From Cynocephalus volans (Eukaryota > Chordata > Mammalia > Dermoptera > Cynocephalidae), in NCBI RefSeq assembly GCF_027409185.1, contig NC_084475.1, forward strand, positions 14,094,130 to 14,158,129: a stretch of DNA of 64,000 nt, given 5' to 3'. The notes under the pieces were generated by a model, which saw nothing but the letters and a program-made list of their open reading frames with translations, ran no database searches and was not told the origin of the DNA. The translations under genes and the position numbers were made by a program. This document shows positions 10,344-21,793 of the stretch, piece after piece; positions within the stretch are counted from its first letter, which is position 1; each line of letters starts with the position of its first letter.

Positions 10344-12924
10344 CTTGCCTCCTGAAATCACACCTTAAGTCTTCTTTGTTCCAAAAAAACTTCCCTGATT
10401 TTATCTGAGACATCTCCCTCTTCCCTATCTCTTTCCTTTCATTCTTAATAAATTTTGCTTTTTTAGGATAAGCTGTTAGTAATTTGCTCTCTTCTTTACA
10501 GGTATCTTGGGTGTGGCCTTCCTAATTAGATTCCGTATCAATTAAGCATATCTCCAGGACAAAGTCTTCAGGTACCTTTGTAATTCTTCCACCCCTTATT
10601 CAAATTCAGGCTCCTCCCAGAAACATTTAACTTTAATGCAGGTTTGCCTGTGGGGACAAAGATGAATAAAGTCCAGTCCCTGTCCTTAGATGCCCACAGT
10701 AGAAATAGGCTGCCCAGGTAAGGAGCTGAGTAGATGCTTCCAGACTGCATCCTAGTACCCTGGGGGAGATGATTAAAAGAAAGTGCTAATTTTCCCTGAC
10801 GTTTGGAATCCCAGACCTGTGGATTTCTTTCCTAAGTATCCACTGAGGCTAAGTTTTGCTTCAAGCTTCTAGGCTAGAGCTGTCTATGGATAATCAGAGG
10901 AAATTAACAAAATGAAAATCTTGAGGCTTGAATACCTACCTTGAAATTTCTGGTAAGCTCTAAGCCCCAGACTTTGGGGAGGGATTTGAGGTCTTAACTG
11001 CACCTTCAGTGTAACTTGACCTGTAAGCCTTTAGGCCTGGGCGTGTGTCTCTGCCTGTCTTGGGCCGCTGGGGCCTGCCTTTGGGATTTGGCATGCATGG
11101 CCCTTGCAGCTACATGGGCCTGCTCCTCCCCAATGTGCCCCCCCAACACATACCTGCCGGTGTTTGTTAATATTGGGTTCTGGGCATTTTTGTTCACATT
11201 ATCTTGCCCCAGCCTTAAGAGGGTTGGATTGGTTAACTGTATTTCCTTACAGAGAAGTTGGAAGCCATACTTATTCTAGTCTGGTATTTGCCATACAGTG
11301 TGACTCTGGGCAGGTCATTTCCCTTTCCCTTCCCATGAGAACACTCTATGACTTTCCATCTCTATCATGAGACCTCCTCCCCCTACTGAGGTGAGACAAG
11401 ATGGCCCTGGAGTGGAGACTTCAAGGTGTCATCAGCACAGCTTAGGGTTGGAGCCTTGTGTGCACTGACCTAATTCAGTAGCCATCAGCTGAGGGGCCTG
11501 GCCCTGGGCTATTCACTCCCATGCCTGCTGGATAGAAGCTCTTTCACTGCTTGGTTCCCTGTTCTTGGGAACCACCTGGAGCTCTTTCATGGGGTTGGGC
11601 CAACTTCTACTGAGCAGCTGGGAAAATCCCGAGGATACCAAGCAACTGGCAGAGCGCCTGGGGCTCAGGGCAGGACTGCTCCACACTGTGGGGAAAAGTA
11701 CATCTGGAGGCTCTTTTTCCCAGGCTCCCGGCCCATGAACCTGGCCCTCTGAGGGAGTTAACACACATCAGTGCTCTGGGGCAGCCAGTACACACCTGAG
11801 AGCAGAACCACAGGTTTCTCCCATGAGCCCCTTGAGTGAGAATGGTGTCCGATTTGCATTTGATGTCCAGTGTGGGTTGGCACATAGCACATTTGTCACA
11901 GGGATGAATGGGCGGCATCCACAGCCCACGTTCCTCTCTTCTTCCACTTGAAACCCCGGTCTCAGACAGATCTCCGTTTGGTCAGTTCCTTCAGGAGAAG
12001 AGCTCTGGTGGCCATCCACAGGGTCAGACATCCTCCCAGATTGGCAGCTCCCAGGGCTCGCAGGACAAATGGCTCAGGGGTTGAGGGTGGCTGCTGTGTC
12101 TTAGAGGACCCCAGACCCAGAGGGATGCTGTTCCCCAGGCTGGGGACTTTCTGGGGGCAGGAGGTGACAGTGGAGTTGAGCTGGGCCCAAAGAAGGGTTG
12201 AAGTGGGTCAAGGAGTATTGGCATAGCAGAGAGACCGTGGATTCTACCAGGAATGAGTGCAGATTGGGCACGGGGGCCAGGACACCTGGGTCGTACTGAC
12301 TAGGTGTGTGACTTTGAGGGAGTCACTTGGTCTCCCTGAGTCACATCTGTAAGGAGGGTGAGGTAACAACTCAGACCACAGAAGGTTATCCAAAGGGTGA
12401 ATGGAGATAAAACAAGTGATCTTGCTTCCTGGACTGTCAAGTCCAACGTAAAACCTCAGTTACTATTACTGTTGCTAAGTCAGGCTTTAGGCTTCTGGGT
12501 ACTGTGGCTACCCTTGTCTCTCTAGCAGGGAAAGGACAGATGGTGCGGGTGTCCCCACACCCTCTTAGGAGTCCTGTCTGCCCTTGTGCATTGTCATGTT
12601 AACAGGCTGCCCCTGACCACTGAGCCGGGATGTTTCTGGAAAGTGGGAGATGATATTAAATGTCTTGCCCAACCAGAAGGGAGAAAACAGTGGGTAGGAA
12701 CAAAACAGCCAAAGCTCTGGGCTCCAGAGAAAGTTAGTGGAGACTTCAACTAATGATGGTGAGTCTTGGAAGCAGGGACCCAGGAAAGAACGTTTCATGT
12801 GGACCTCAGATTTCTGACACTCAGAGCTTCACCCTCTAGTGACTCCTGGGAAAAGTGGGAGAGCCCAGCCATGCTCCTCAGCAGAGGCCACCTCTTGGTG
12901 CTCCAAAGGCCCACAAGTCTGAAT

Positions 12925-13060
12925 TAGAAACACAGGCCCTGGAGCCAGAGGACCCTGGGTTCGACTCCCAGCTCTCACTGTGTGACCTGAGAGAAGTCAC
13001 TTGAGCTCCCTCCGGCTCAGTTTTCTCATCTGTACCATGGGGACCACATGGTCAGAGCTC
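12925..13060 (+). repeat. MIR SINE
   Basis: The order 'ggagccagaggaccctgggt', 'tcgactcccagctctcact', 'gtgtgacc' and 'ttttctcatctgta' is the MIR consensus in sense orientation, with only moderate divergence. Confidence 0.75.
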
Positions 13061-14625
13061 AGCACAAAGCTCGGGCCACGCTGAGGATTCACTACTTGGA
13101 CACCAGCTGGTTTCCAAGTCAGACCTTCGGGAGCAAGCTTGGTCCTAAATGTCTATCCTGGCCACAGAATGTTAATGTTTCCCAGAATTGAGCTAACAGA
13201 AGAAAATTAACAGCATTATCTGCAAGAGGCAGCAGTCTGGACTTCTGATAAGGAGTCCTGTCAGGCTCTGGTGGGCTCACCCAGAGTGGCCACGTCTTAA
13301 GTCCTTGTCTCCGGGGAGGCGCTGAGCAGAGACCCTGTTCTGCTGGAGAATAGCCCCTGATGCCAGAGCCCTCCTGGGCCTCCAGAGAGATGGAAAGAAA
13401 AGGAACCAGGTGAGAGGAAAGTGTTCTGTTGGTACCCAGGAAAGGCTTTTCTTCTCCTGAGAGCCCAGCTCGATGGCAAATGTGGCTTTGATAAGGAGCA
13501 CTTAGAAAAGGCAGGGCTGCTTATTCATCTACTGAATACTTTACCGTATGTTAGAAATTCCACATCTCAAACCTATGGAGTAGTTACTTTTATGATTCCT
13601 ATTTCTCAGATTAAATACAGAAAAGACTGAGTGACTTGTCCAAGCTTACACAGCTAGTAAATCTAGATCCAAGGTTACAAAAATGTAGGCAGTCAGGCTG
13701 TGGCCACAAAGCCACGAGACAGTAGGAAAGGAAGATTCCAGCTAAAGCATGAAAGATCTTGTTGCTATCCTGAGCCATAGGAGGCATGAGAAGGTTGCTA
13801 GGGGAGGGGAGACTGGGCATCGTCTTTACCAAGTGGACAGACTCCTCTCTGCCCAGGAAGGTACATTGTTTTGGGGAGAAAGAACTGACTTGCCCGGCTT
13901 CGAGGCACTTCTTAGAAGGCCGTAGTAATGGCTCAAATCACCACCTGCTCCCTTACCCTAAGCCACCCCAACCCCAGACCACCACCACACCAAAGACCCC
14001 AATTAAATCCCTTCCCAGAGCTCAACGCATGGCCCAGGGGTGAAGCAGAGGCTGACTGAAGCTGACGGTGTCAGTCAGCATCCTCGCCACCGCAATATGA
14101 TGTGACACCTCTGCCCAGACTTAAAGGAGCCCGCTTAAAGGAGCAGCCCCTCAAATCAGGAGGTTCTGCTGCCTGTGCCTTTTGTTGGGGGTTCTCCTAC
14201 CTTCTTCCCTCCCTTCGTCCTGAGGCCCCAAGATCCTAGACCCTTGGGCTGGACTTCTGACACTTGTGTACTTCTGTCTGACCCCAGGGCCTCCCTGTAC
14301 TTTCCCAGTCCCCTGGGCACAGAAAAGGAGGTTTCTCTGGAAAAAAGGGGGCTTTAAGAGACATCTGTCTTGCCCTCCTGTCTAGACAAATCTGCCCCTG
14401 AACTCAAGCCAATCAGACTGTGTCTTGAGCCAAGAGCTGCAAAGAAAGGGAGACAAGGGAGAAGGGGCTGGCATGTCTGTGTCCCTCCTCACTATGGGGA
14501 GAGAGAGGAAGAGGAGCAGGAAAAGGTGTTTATGGGCTGGGTGTAATGGTCAAAGCTCACCTTTGTGGCTACAGAGTTTGTTTTCTCTTCTCTGGAGTTT
14601 TTGGTTTCCTGAGTGTTATTGTCTT

Positions 14626-14627
<2 letters not shown>

Positions 14628-14660
<33 letters not shown>
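14628..14660. repeat. (GT)n microsatellite
   Basis: Pure dinucleotide GT run of about 33 bp in intergenic DNA. Confidence 0.95.
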
Positions 14661-14663
<3 letters not shown>

Positions 14664-16364
14664 TTTGGTCCTGGGAAGCCTTCCAGTCATAACAATAACT
14701 CATCCTAGTCTGATGTCAAGGCCAATTTACACTTCTCAGCTTGATGGGTTGATGCCGCAGGACTCAGCTTTGTCTATTCCCCTAGCCCTCTGTCACCTCC
14801 ACAAACCAGTTGGTCTCCAGAAAGCAGCTGTATTTGATGGCAAAAGACATGTTAGGTAAGCTAGCAATGAGGAGTCAGGGAGCAGATTGTGCCAGGCCGG
14901 GGCCCCAGGCCCAGACCATCAGTATTTCCGAGTAGCAAGTGAAATCCTGGCTGAGCGCTTGTCCGAGGTCACCGAAAGGCAGCTCGGAGAGAGAGCGAGG
15001 GTGAGGAGGGTTAGGAGCCTTGGATTGAACCTATAATAAGCTAATTACATGGAAATTTGCAGAAGAGAACATTTCCCCCTTCTTTTGGAGCAAGTAGTTT
15101 GTCTGCTTTAGGGAGAATGACATAATGTTAGAGATCACCTAAGCCACTCACTTTACAGAACAGAAAATAAAATCCAGAGAGGTGAGGTGACTTGTTCAAG
15201 GGCACACAGCCAGCTGCTAGCAGAATCTGCGAGGAGACGTGAGCTCTCCTAACCCAGCCTGTGCTTGTTCTGCTGCATGGGTGGCTTCAAACGTCTTATT
15301 TTTGTAAGCAGGGGATTCCTTCCCCCCCCCCACAAGTGAAACTGTACAAGAGGTAAAACAGATCAAGATGGTCTTGCTGTGTTTGAAGCGGGGTGAGGGT
15401 CCCAGAGCCCCATCTGCTCTGCCTCTTTCAATGCAGTTCTTGGGGTACCCCTGGGAGAGACCCTAAGACTTCAGGACACTGTCTGAAAATCATAACACTA
15501 ACCTTAACAATAGTGAGCTCTCAGTACATGTCAGTTTCCATAAGATTCGAGGCACGCTTCTAAAACTGTTAGCAGCTCCTTTGATCTCCAAAAGCAGGGT
15601 AAGGCCCCACACCAGCAGGGCTGCAGGACTTTTAAGCTTTGCAGAGCTCCCTCTCTACATGCAAACAGTGTCTGTTGGCACCTGGGCTCTTGAAATGGGC
15701 TCTTTGCTAGTTGAGGACTACTATTTTGTTCACGCACGCTGTCCCCACCTGGATAATTTTGTCCAGGACTCTACCTCATGTCCTCACCTCTCCGTCCCCC
15801 TTTTCATGTCACTACCTCCCCCTTTCCCAGAGGGTGCAGAGGTGGCCTGGCTCCATGCGGGGCAGCTTTTTAGCCTTGCAGAACCCACAGGCAGGCTTAC
15901 TGGTCTTATCCCAATGCCGCCTGGTGGCCTGTGGGTTGTAGACAGCCTGAAGACTTACGACGTTTGGCATACATAATTGTTCCAGTTACTATTACTGAGA
16001 AACAAACTCCTCCAACATGGCCATTTTATTATGGTTTCAGATTTTATGGGTCTCAGGAATTTAGACAGTGCACAGAAAAGAATGGTTTGTTTCTGCTCGC
16101 TGATGTAAGGGGTCTCAGCTGGGAAGGCTCGAAGACTAGGGGCAACTCAGTGGCTAGGGACAGAAATCATCTAGATCGCTGTCATTCACATGTCTGCTGG
16201 TTGATGCTGGCTGTCAGCTGGGGTCTCGGCTGAGCCGTCAGCCAGAACACCTGTGTATGGTCTCTCCACGTGAGATAGTTAGGGCTTCCTCACAAGATGG
16301 CAGCCAAGTGCCAAAACTGAGAGTCCCAAGAGAACCAGGTGGAAACCATCACCTTTTATGGCTA

Positions 16365-17020
16365 TATTAGTTTTCTAGAGCTAAAAAAGTGCCACAGGCT
16401 GGGTGGCTTACACAGCAGATGTGTATTGCCGCAAAGTTCTGGAGGCTAGAAGTCCAAAATCAAGGGATTGTCAGGGATGGTTCCTTCCGAGGACTGTGAA
16501 GGAGAATCTGTTCCAGGCCTCTCTTGCAGCTTCTGGTCACCTTTGGCATTCCGTGGCTTGCCAAGGCATTACTCCAACCCTCCATCTTTAAAAAAAAATA
16601 CCTTTTTATATCACAAACTCACATACTGCTGTGTCTGGTCACATTCCCTCCTTCAAGATTTGGGCCTACTGTTAGCCACTTTTTTTATTTTTGTCGGCTG
16701 GCCAGCACAAGGATCCGAACCCTTGACCTTGGTGTTATCAGCACCATGTTCTACCAAGTGAGCTAAAGGGCCAGCCCCTCCAACCCTCCATCTTCACATG
16801 GCCCTCTCTGTCTTCACATTGTCTTTCCTCCATATGTGTCTCTGTGTCCAAATTGACCCTTTTTATGAGGACACCAGTCATATTGGATTAGGACCCACTC
16901 TAATGACCTCATCTTCACTTGACTGTTTGTGAAGACCGTATTTCCAAAGAAGGTCACTTTCCTAGGTAGTGGGGTTTAGGACTTCAACCTCTTTTGAGGG
17001 GACACAATTCAACCCATACA
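16365..17020 (-). repeat. MaLR-like LTR, antisense, with nested SINE
   Basis: The sequence runs from 'attagttttctagagct' and 'ggaggctagaagtccaaaat' to 'gacaccagtcatattggatt', 'aggacttcaacct' and 'ggggacacaattcaacccat', which is the antisense of a common mammalian MaLR-type LTR. A SINE insertion occupies 16589-16777. The related element at 26485-26930 has the same order and orientation. Confidence 0.6.
16589..16777 (-). repeat. SINE insertion with about 90 bp of extra sequence
   Basis: The 17-bp duplication ctccaaccctccatctt (16572-16588 and 16778-16794) brackets a 189-bp insert. Its right part (about 16680-16777) is a reverse-strand SINE monomer with the ccttgaccttggtgttatca core and T-rich tail complement. 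Its left part (16589-16680) is not SINE-like and ends, read on the minus strand, in a run of nine T, a pol III terminator-like signal. This suggests read-through beyond the SINE in the source copy, but other histories are possible. Confidence 0.65.
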
Positions 17021-18129
17021 ATAACCTAGCCTTAAATGTCACATAGCATCCCTTTCCTCAATAGTCACCAGCCCGTCCCCCCCAGGTTCAAGGGGAGGGA
17101 ACATCGGCCCCACCTTTTGATGGGAGAATTGTCAAGGGTGTGCATGATGGGAGATATTGTTGCAGCCATTTTTAGAAGATAAAATCTGCCACAACAATGT
17201 TTAAAAAAATATATTTTTTTAGTTGCTAGTATTTAAGCATAAGGGGAATTTGCATAAAGCTTGATGCTGGGTCTGGAAAAATCAGAAGTTGACAACATCA
17301 GCCTCTCGTTTCCCCATGGCAGCAGCCAGGGAGAGCTGCCCCTTGTAGGAGGCCGACTGGTGGGTTCTCCAGCTGACCTACTTGCAGTGTCTCCAGCTCC
17401 TGGTCTAGTCACTCTGCGGGGCCGCTGTTTTCTTTACACTCAGCCCGCAAAGGAAGCTCCCTACGGCAGAACCCCAGGAACTGCCCCTAAGGTGAAATCA
17501 TCTTGCCTTGACGTGAACAACCCCACCCCTACCCCACCTCTGATTCACAGCCCCAGTGTCTGCAGGCTGGTCCGGGCAGGAGGATGAAGCTGGACAAGCA
17601 CAGGCAACTGGCTGATTACAGAGGCAAGGACAGGGTGGGGGTGGGGAGGCTGGCTGGAAAACTGCAAACAGATGTGGTCATCCTGTCCACCCTGGCAGGG
17701 GCCCACCAGCCGCCGCTGCCTCCTTCTACCCCTCCCCCACTGTTCTCCTTGCAAGAAGTGACACTGGGGCTACTTCTGAGGTAGCTTCCCTGACCCCCCC
17801 AGTCCCGTCCATCCAAATCTTCTAGAACCTTCCCAGATCTTCCCTGCTATTGACCAAATCCCTTTAGGACAAATGCCATGAAAGTAAACAATGCTGAGAT
17901 TGCCAGCACTATTTCCATGTCATCCCAGGAGCTTGGAACAGAAGCAATACTTTTCTCCAAAGAAGAGTGCGTTGAACAGAAACTGCTTAGGCCCAGAGTC
18001 AGGGCATGGTTCTCCTTGTTCTGGGCCTCCCGCAGGACTGTGGACAAGTCCCTTCACCCCAAGGAGTCAAGTCCTCTTCATGCTCGGACATCTCATGTTT
18101 TGGCTGGGACAGTCCCTAGGTATCGGGGA

Positions 18130-18250
18130 TGGGACATCTTAGCTCTGTTACCTTGGGCAGGTTACTTGTCCTCTCTGTGTATCTCGCTCTTGCCTTTGTA
18201 AGATTAAATGAGTTAATTTATGCAAAGTGCTTAGCAAAGTGTCTAAGTGT
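18130..18250 (+). repeat. MIR fragment
   Basis: 'ccttgggcaggttacttgtc', 'gattaaatgagttaattt' and 'gcaaagtgcttagca' follow the MIR 3' half in order. Confidence 0.65.
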
Positions 18251-18637
18251 GAGCTGTTGTGAATAGGGGCACGTGCTCTCGATGGCATTTGGTTCTCCTC
18301 CACCTGGAGGTGTACTGTTGGGTTCTAATAGAAATGTGCCAATGTGGAGACTTGCCTTCCCCTTGTACTCTCAGAGGAGAGAGAGGGTGGCATGGCCCAG
18401 GCACCAGATAGAAGCTTGCCCTCCCTCCCCACGCACCAGGCAAGGTGCCAGGCCAAGAAAGCGACAGGTCCTGCCTCCACCCACAAACGGCCTGGCTGTG
18501 CCCTTTCTTCTCCCCCTGCCAATGTGCCCAGAGTTCTCATACTCCCTGCCCTTATCCAGAGACAGCTACAGAGGGTGAGAGCCCCGTCCACCCCCGAGTT
18601 TCCGTCACCAGCATCTGTGATCAGTATTTTGCAGGTT

Positions 18638-18642
18638 GACGG
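18638..18642. other. Target site duplication of the ERV, left copy
   Basis: GACGG borders the 3' LTR; GATGG at 26153-26157 borders the 5' LTR. They differ by one C-to-T change at a CpG, which is the most common decay. Five base pairs is within the range used by class I ERVs. Confidence 0.7.
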
Positions 18643-18919
18643 TGAAAGGACGAGTCGACACCAGTTAACGATCCACCAGAGAGGGCTCGTTTATTAGGCG
18701 GCACACACACACACATATATAGGGCTTTTAGGGAAGGCTGATTGGCTTAAAATACAATCCCTACTTAGCATACCGCATGGGGCTTGGGGTGAGCTGATTG
18801 GTGTGTGATTCGCCCCTGCGGGAAGGAGAGTAGAAGGGCAACCAGCACCATGATGGGGTGTGGCTGAGAAGGACTTATGTGATCAGGGTGTGATCCCTTG
18901 GGGCATTTGGGTTCTTACA
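18643..18919 (-). repeat. ERV 3' LTR
   Basis: 277 bp, starting TGTAAGAACC and ending CTTTCA on the minus strand. Aligns end to end with the 279-bp copy at 25874-26152. It holds two CCAAT boxes (CCAATCAG), a TATATA and AATAAA. Differences from the 5' copy cluster at the R/U5 end and in one GC-rich indel patch near 18810-18835. Confidence 0.95.
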
Positions 18920-18935
18920 TTCCTCCCTTTTTCTT
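18920..18935 (-). other. ERV polypurine tract
   Basis: Directly before the 3' LTR, the minus strand reads AAGAAAAAGGGAGGAA, an unbroken purine run. This is the expected primer for plus-strand DNA synthesis and fixes the inner edge of the 3' LTR. Confidence 0.85.
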
Positions 18936-19287
18936 GTTTTAGGAAAGGGGACGTTGAAGTCATCGAGCTACTTCCTGCTGAACTGGGGCATTGTGGGGGG
19001 GGTGGCAAAGGGAGGAAGGTACATAAATACCCATTATGAAACCCCAAAGGAGGGTGGAGAAACAAGTAATTTCAAAAGGGGAAAAGTCCATAAACGTTCC
19101 TTGAAGCCACAAGTCGAATATGCACCGGTTCCATTGTTCGTAGTTGGAGACTGGAGGGAGCAGCCAGGCGTCGGTGGCAAGGGCGTGTAGGAATGCGTTT
19201 CCTCTGTAAGGTGGTGTCTCTTCAGCATCGGCTGAGGCGCTCACGAGATGAGGCAGGGGGTTCATCGGTACCTAGAAGCTGGTAGTT

Positions 19288-20320
19288 TCAAAGCAAAAGC
19301 TGGTTAAAGGCCTGATTAGAGATTTTTCCCACTTGGGTTTGAAGAAACCTAATGATGCAGGGCAAGAAAAGGCAAGTTATGAGGATAATGATTAGAGGTC
19401 CCAAAATGGGCCAAATCCAAGTTAGGATAGGGTTTAAGATAAAAGAAGAAAAGGGGTTAGAACTGGATGTGGTTCGTAGGCTGGAAGCTAAGTCGGTGAG
19501 TTTGATGATGTTTGTTTCTACCAGACCAGATTCATTGATATAATAACAGCATTCTTCCCCAAGGAAGACGCAAGTACCTCCTTTTTCTGCGGTGAGGAGG
19601 TCTAGTGCTCTACAGTTTTGGAGGGTGACCTGAGCTAAAGAGGTAATTTGTCTCTGTAGAGAGGAAAGAGATTCGGCAGTGGAGGTCAGAGCCCCTTCAA
19701 GTGTAGCATTTATGTCTTCGACTGCCCATAAACTGGGTCCTAAGGCTCCTCCCGACAGGCTGGCTCCGACCGCTGATGTTGTTAGGGAAATACCAACCAT
19801 GATCGGGAGGAAGGCAGCCCTTTTTTTGCCTTGAGGGGGGATGAAGAAGATGGAACAGTTCTGAACTGGTGTACAGAGTGAGTTGAGGGACGATGGTGAC
19901 AAGAAGGCACGGGGCAGTAAGATTAGGCAGGATGGAGGTAGAGAGGGTTCCATTGCACCAGAAGAAAGAGCCTGGTGGGGCGACGGTGTGGTTATGAATG
20001 ATTGTGTTAAGATTACAATAAGACGGAGGAAAAGTTAGGGAGGAAGAGTTTCCGATGAAACAGTGATGGGGCAAAAAAGTGTTATTGTGTTTGTTTTCGG
20101 GCTCCCAGAGAGGGACGTCCGGAAGGTTAAGGGGTTCTGATGGTGGGGAGGAGGTAACATTGAGAGGAAGGGAAGTGTTTAAGGGGACGGCCGCCAGGAG
20201 CGGTCGCATGAGAGATCTGTTGCCAGGTGTAAATGGGTGACCCTGGGGAGCTAGAAGAGGGGCCTGAAAGCTCCCTGGGTGAAATGAAAAGAACAGGAGA
20301 AGGCCAAGGAGAAGGTTCAT
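19288..20320 (-). pseudogene. env: ERV env remnant: shortened SU and a long TM
   Basis: The start codon at 20318-20320 overlaps the integrase stop (ATGA) and opens a hydrophobic signal peptide. The SU part is open to 19697 with several N-X-S/T sites but is only about 160 codons before the cleavage region near 19830-19850, where class I ERVs usually have 300 or more; a long internal part of SU is missing. The TM part lies in another frame (19288-19953), so there is a frameshift just before the cleavage site. TM shows a basic cleavage motif (GKKR), a hydrophobic fusion-peptide-like stretch, the immunosuppressive-domain region (LQNCRALDLL, where a Cys replaces the usual Arg), CX6CC (CVFLGEECC), a membrane span and a short tail. 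Known role of the family: entry and fusion. As it stands it is broken. Confidence 0.85.
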
Positions 20321-21438
20321 GTCTCCGGAATTGGGGGTAAGGCTGAGGTCCGGGATAGGCGGAGTTTGAAAGGGTCGGTAGGATGAGAGATACACTTAAA
20401 AGAATGGTGTGTTAAGTTCTTTTGCAGCTTGTTATTGGAGTTCTCGGTGGCCGAGGGCGGATCCTGAGTGTAAGGCTTCAGCCTGGAAATATGAATCCAT
20501 GGAGTAACATGATTACCTGGCAGGGCAAGTTTAGCAGCAGTTGGAGTGCAAAGGATGACAGGACGTGGGCCTTCCCACTTAGGGGTTAGGGGGGTTTTGG
20601 GTTCTGGGGAAGTGTAGAATACTAATTGGCCTGGGCTGAGTGAAAGGTTATTTTCGGAAAGTGACGGATCTGGAAGTAGCCAGTCCTGGTACTTCCATAG
20701 CTCGGTGCGAAGGTGGGAGAGCAAGGATAAGGCCATGGTTGGTGGTATGGGTCCTTCAGTTGCTGTGATCCCTGGGGGTAGGAGGGGCCTACCATTCATG
20801 ACTTCAAAAGGGGAAAGATTTGAGGGCCTTTTTGGGAGAGCTCTGGTCTTGAGTAGAGTGAGAGGTAGAAGACGGACCCAATCAAGGTGTAATTCCAGAG
20901 ACAATTTAGTTAGTATGTCCTTTAAGGTTCTGTTGGTTCTCTCTACTTTTCCGGATGCCTGAGGTCGGTAAGGGCAATGTAAGTGCCAGGGGAGAGAGAG
21001 TGACTGGGAGAGTTTCTGTATTACCTGGGTGGTAAATTCAGGTCCATTGTCAGATTGAATGGAAGTGGGCATCCCAAATCGTGGGATTATTTGGGAAAGG
21101 AGAGTCTGGGCTACGGTGGAGGCCTTTTTATTGGATGTTGGGAATGCCTCTACCCATCCTGAAAAGGTATCAACAAACACCAAGAGGTATTTGAGGCGCC
21201 GGACAGAAGGCATGTGTGTAAAATCGACTTGCCAGTTGGCCGCGGGTGTGAGACCTCTGGCCTGGTGGGAGGGGTATGGCCCAGGTTTGAGAGGGGTGTT
21301 AGGATTGATATGCTGGCAGATTGTGCATGAGGAGGAAATTTTTTGCAAGGGGGCTTGGTCAGATGGGGTGATTGAGAAGAAGGCTTGTAAAAACTGGGAT
21401 AAAGCTTGGGGGCTAGAGTGAAACAGGTCATGGAGCAA
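20317..21438 (-). pseudogene. pol: ERV pol, integrase region (longest open stretch)
   Basis: 373 codons open. It begins within the zinc-binding part (HDLFH, then CTIC about 30 residues later), and goes on to the DDE core: D in VDFTHM, D in SDNGPEF and E in KVERTN, with about 35 residues between the second D and E. The C-terminal part has WEGPRPV and a final WIHISRLKPY motif, as in gammaretroviral integrases. Integrase inserts viral DNA into the host genome. The frame is open, but it follows a deletion that removed the end of RNase H, so no normal Pol precursor could form. Confidence 0.88.
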
Positions 21439-21454
21439 GCGAAAGAGAGAGGAC

Positions 21455-21749
21455 TTATAAAGACATATTTGGAGTCAGTGTATAAGTTAAAAGTTTTTCC
21501 TTCAGCTAGAACACAGGCTCGCGTGGCGGCGATAAGTTCGGCCTGCTGGTTGGTAGTACCCTTGGGTAAAGGTTGGGCCTCTATAACCGAATTAAGGGAG
21601 ACTATGGCATACCCTGTGTAATGAGTGTTTCCTTCCCTGAATGAGGACCCATCCGTGAACCATGTGAGATCAGCGTGAGATAGGGGTCCCTCAGTGATGG
21701 AAGAGAGGTAAGGTATAAAATTTTGAAGGCTTTCTACGCAGCTGTGCAA
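21455..21749 (-). pseudogene. pol: ERV pol, truncated RNase H
   Basis: Contains the first RNase H Asp in WFTDGSS, the Glu in QQAELIA and the Asp in YTDSKY, then leaves the RNase H pattern. The final His/Asp part of the domain and the tether to integrase are missing. The next recognisable sequence is the integrase zinc region, so about 0.5 kb or more was lost here. It is also out of frame with the RT segment to its right. Confidence 0.82.
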
Positions 21750-21793
21750 AGGGGTGTTGGGGGAATCTGGTATAGGCAGTAGGGTAGCCGGAT

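Larger units (their letters stand above)
9051..15960. other. Intergenic DNA with scattered MIR pieces
   Basis: No gene is seen. Recognisable MIR pieces, by phrases such as 'tcatctgtaa' and 'tggcagagctg', lie at about 9805-9860, 10095-10235, 12260-12390, 12925-13060, 13590-13690 and 15130-15265. A GT microsatellite and a STAT-type palindrome are listed separately. Confidence 0.6.
15965..17195. repeat. Old LTR-like repeat split by a younger insertion
   Basis: Two arms (about 15965-16362 and 17021-17195) read as one old element whose middle was opened by the MaLR-like element at 16365-17020. The word 'caccttttatgg' at the left break and 'cttaaatgtcacatagcatc' after the right break are adjacent in related mammalian repeats as I remember them. 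The right arm ends near 'gggagatattgttgcagcc' and 'aatctgcc'. Family name not certain. Confidence 0.45.
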
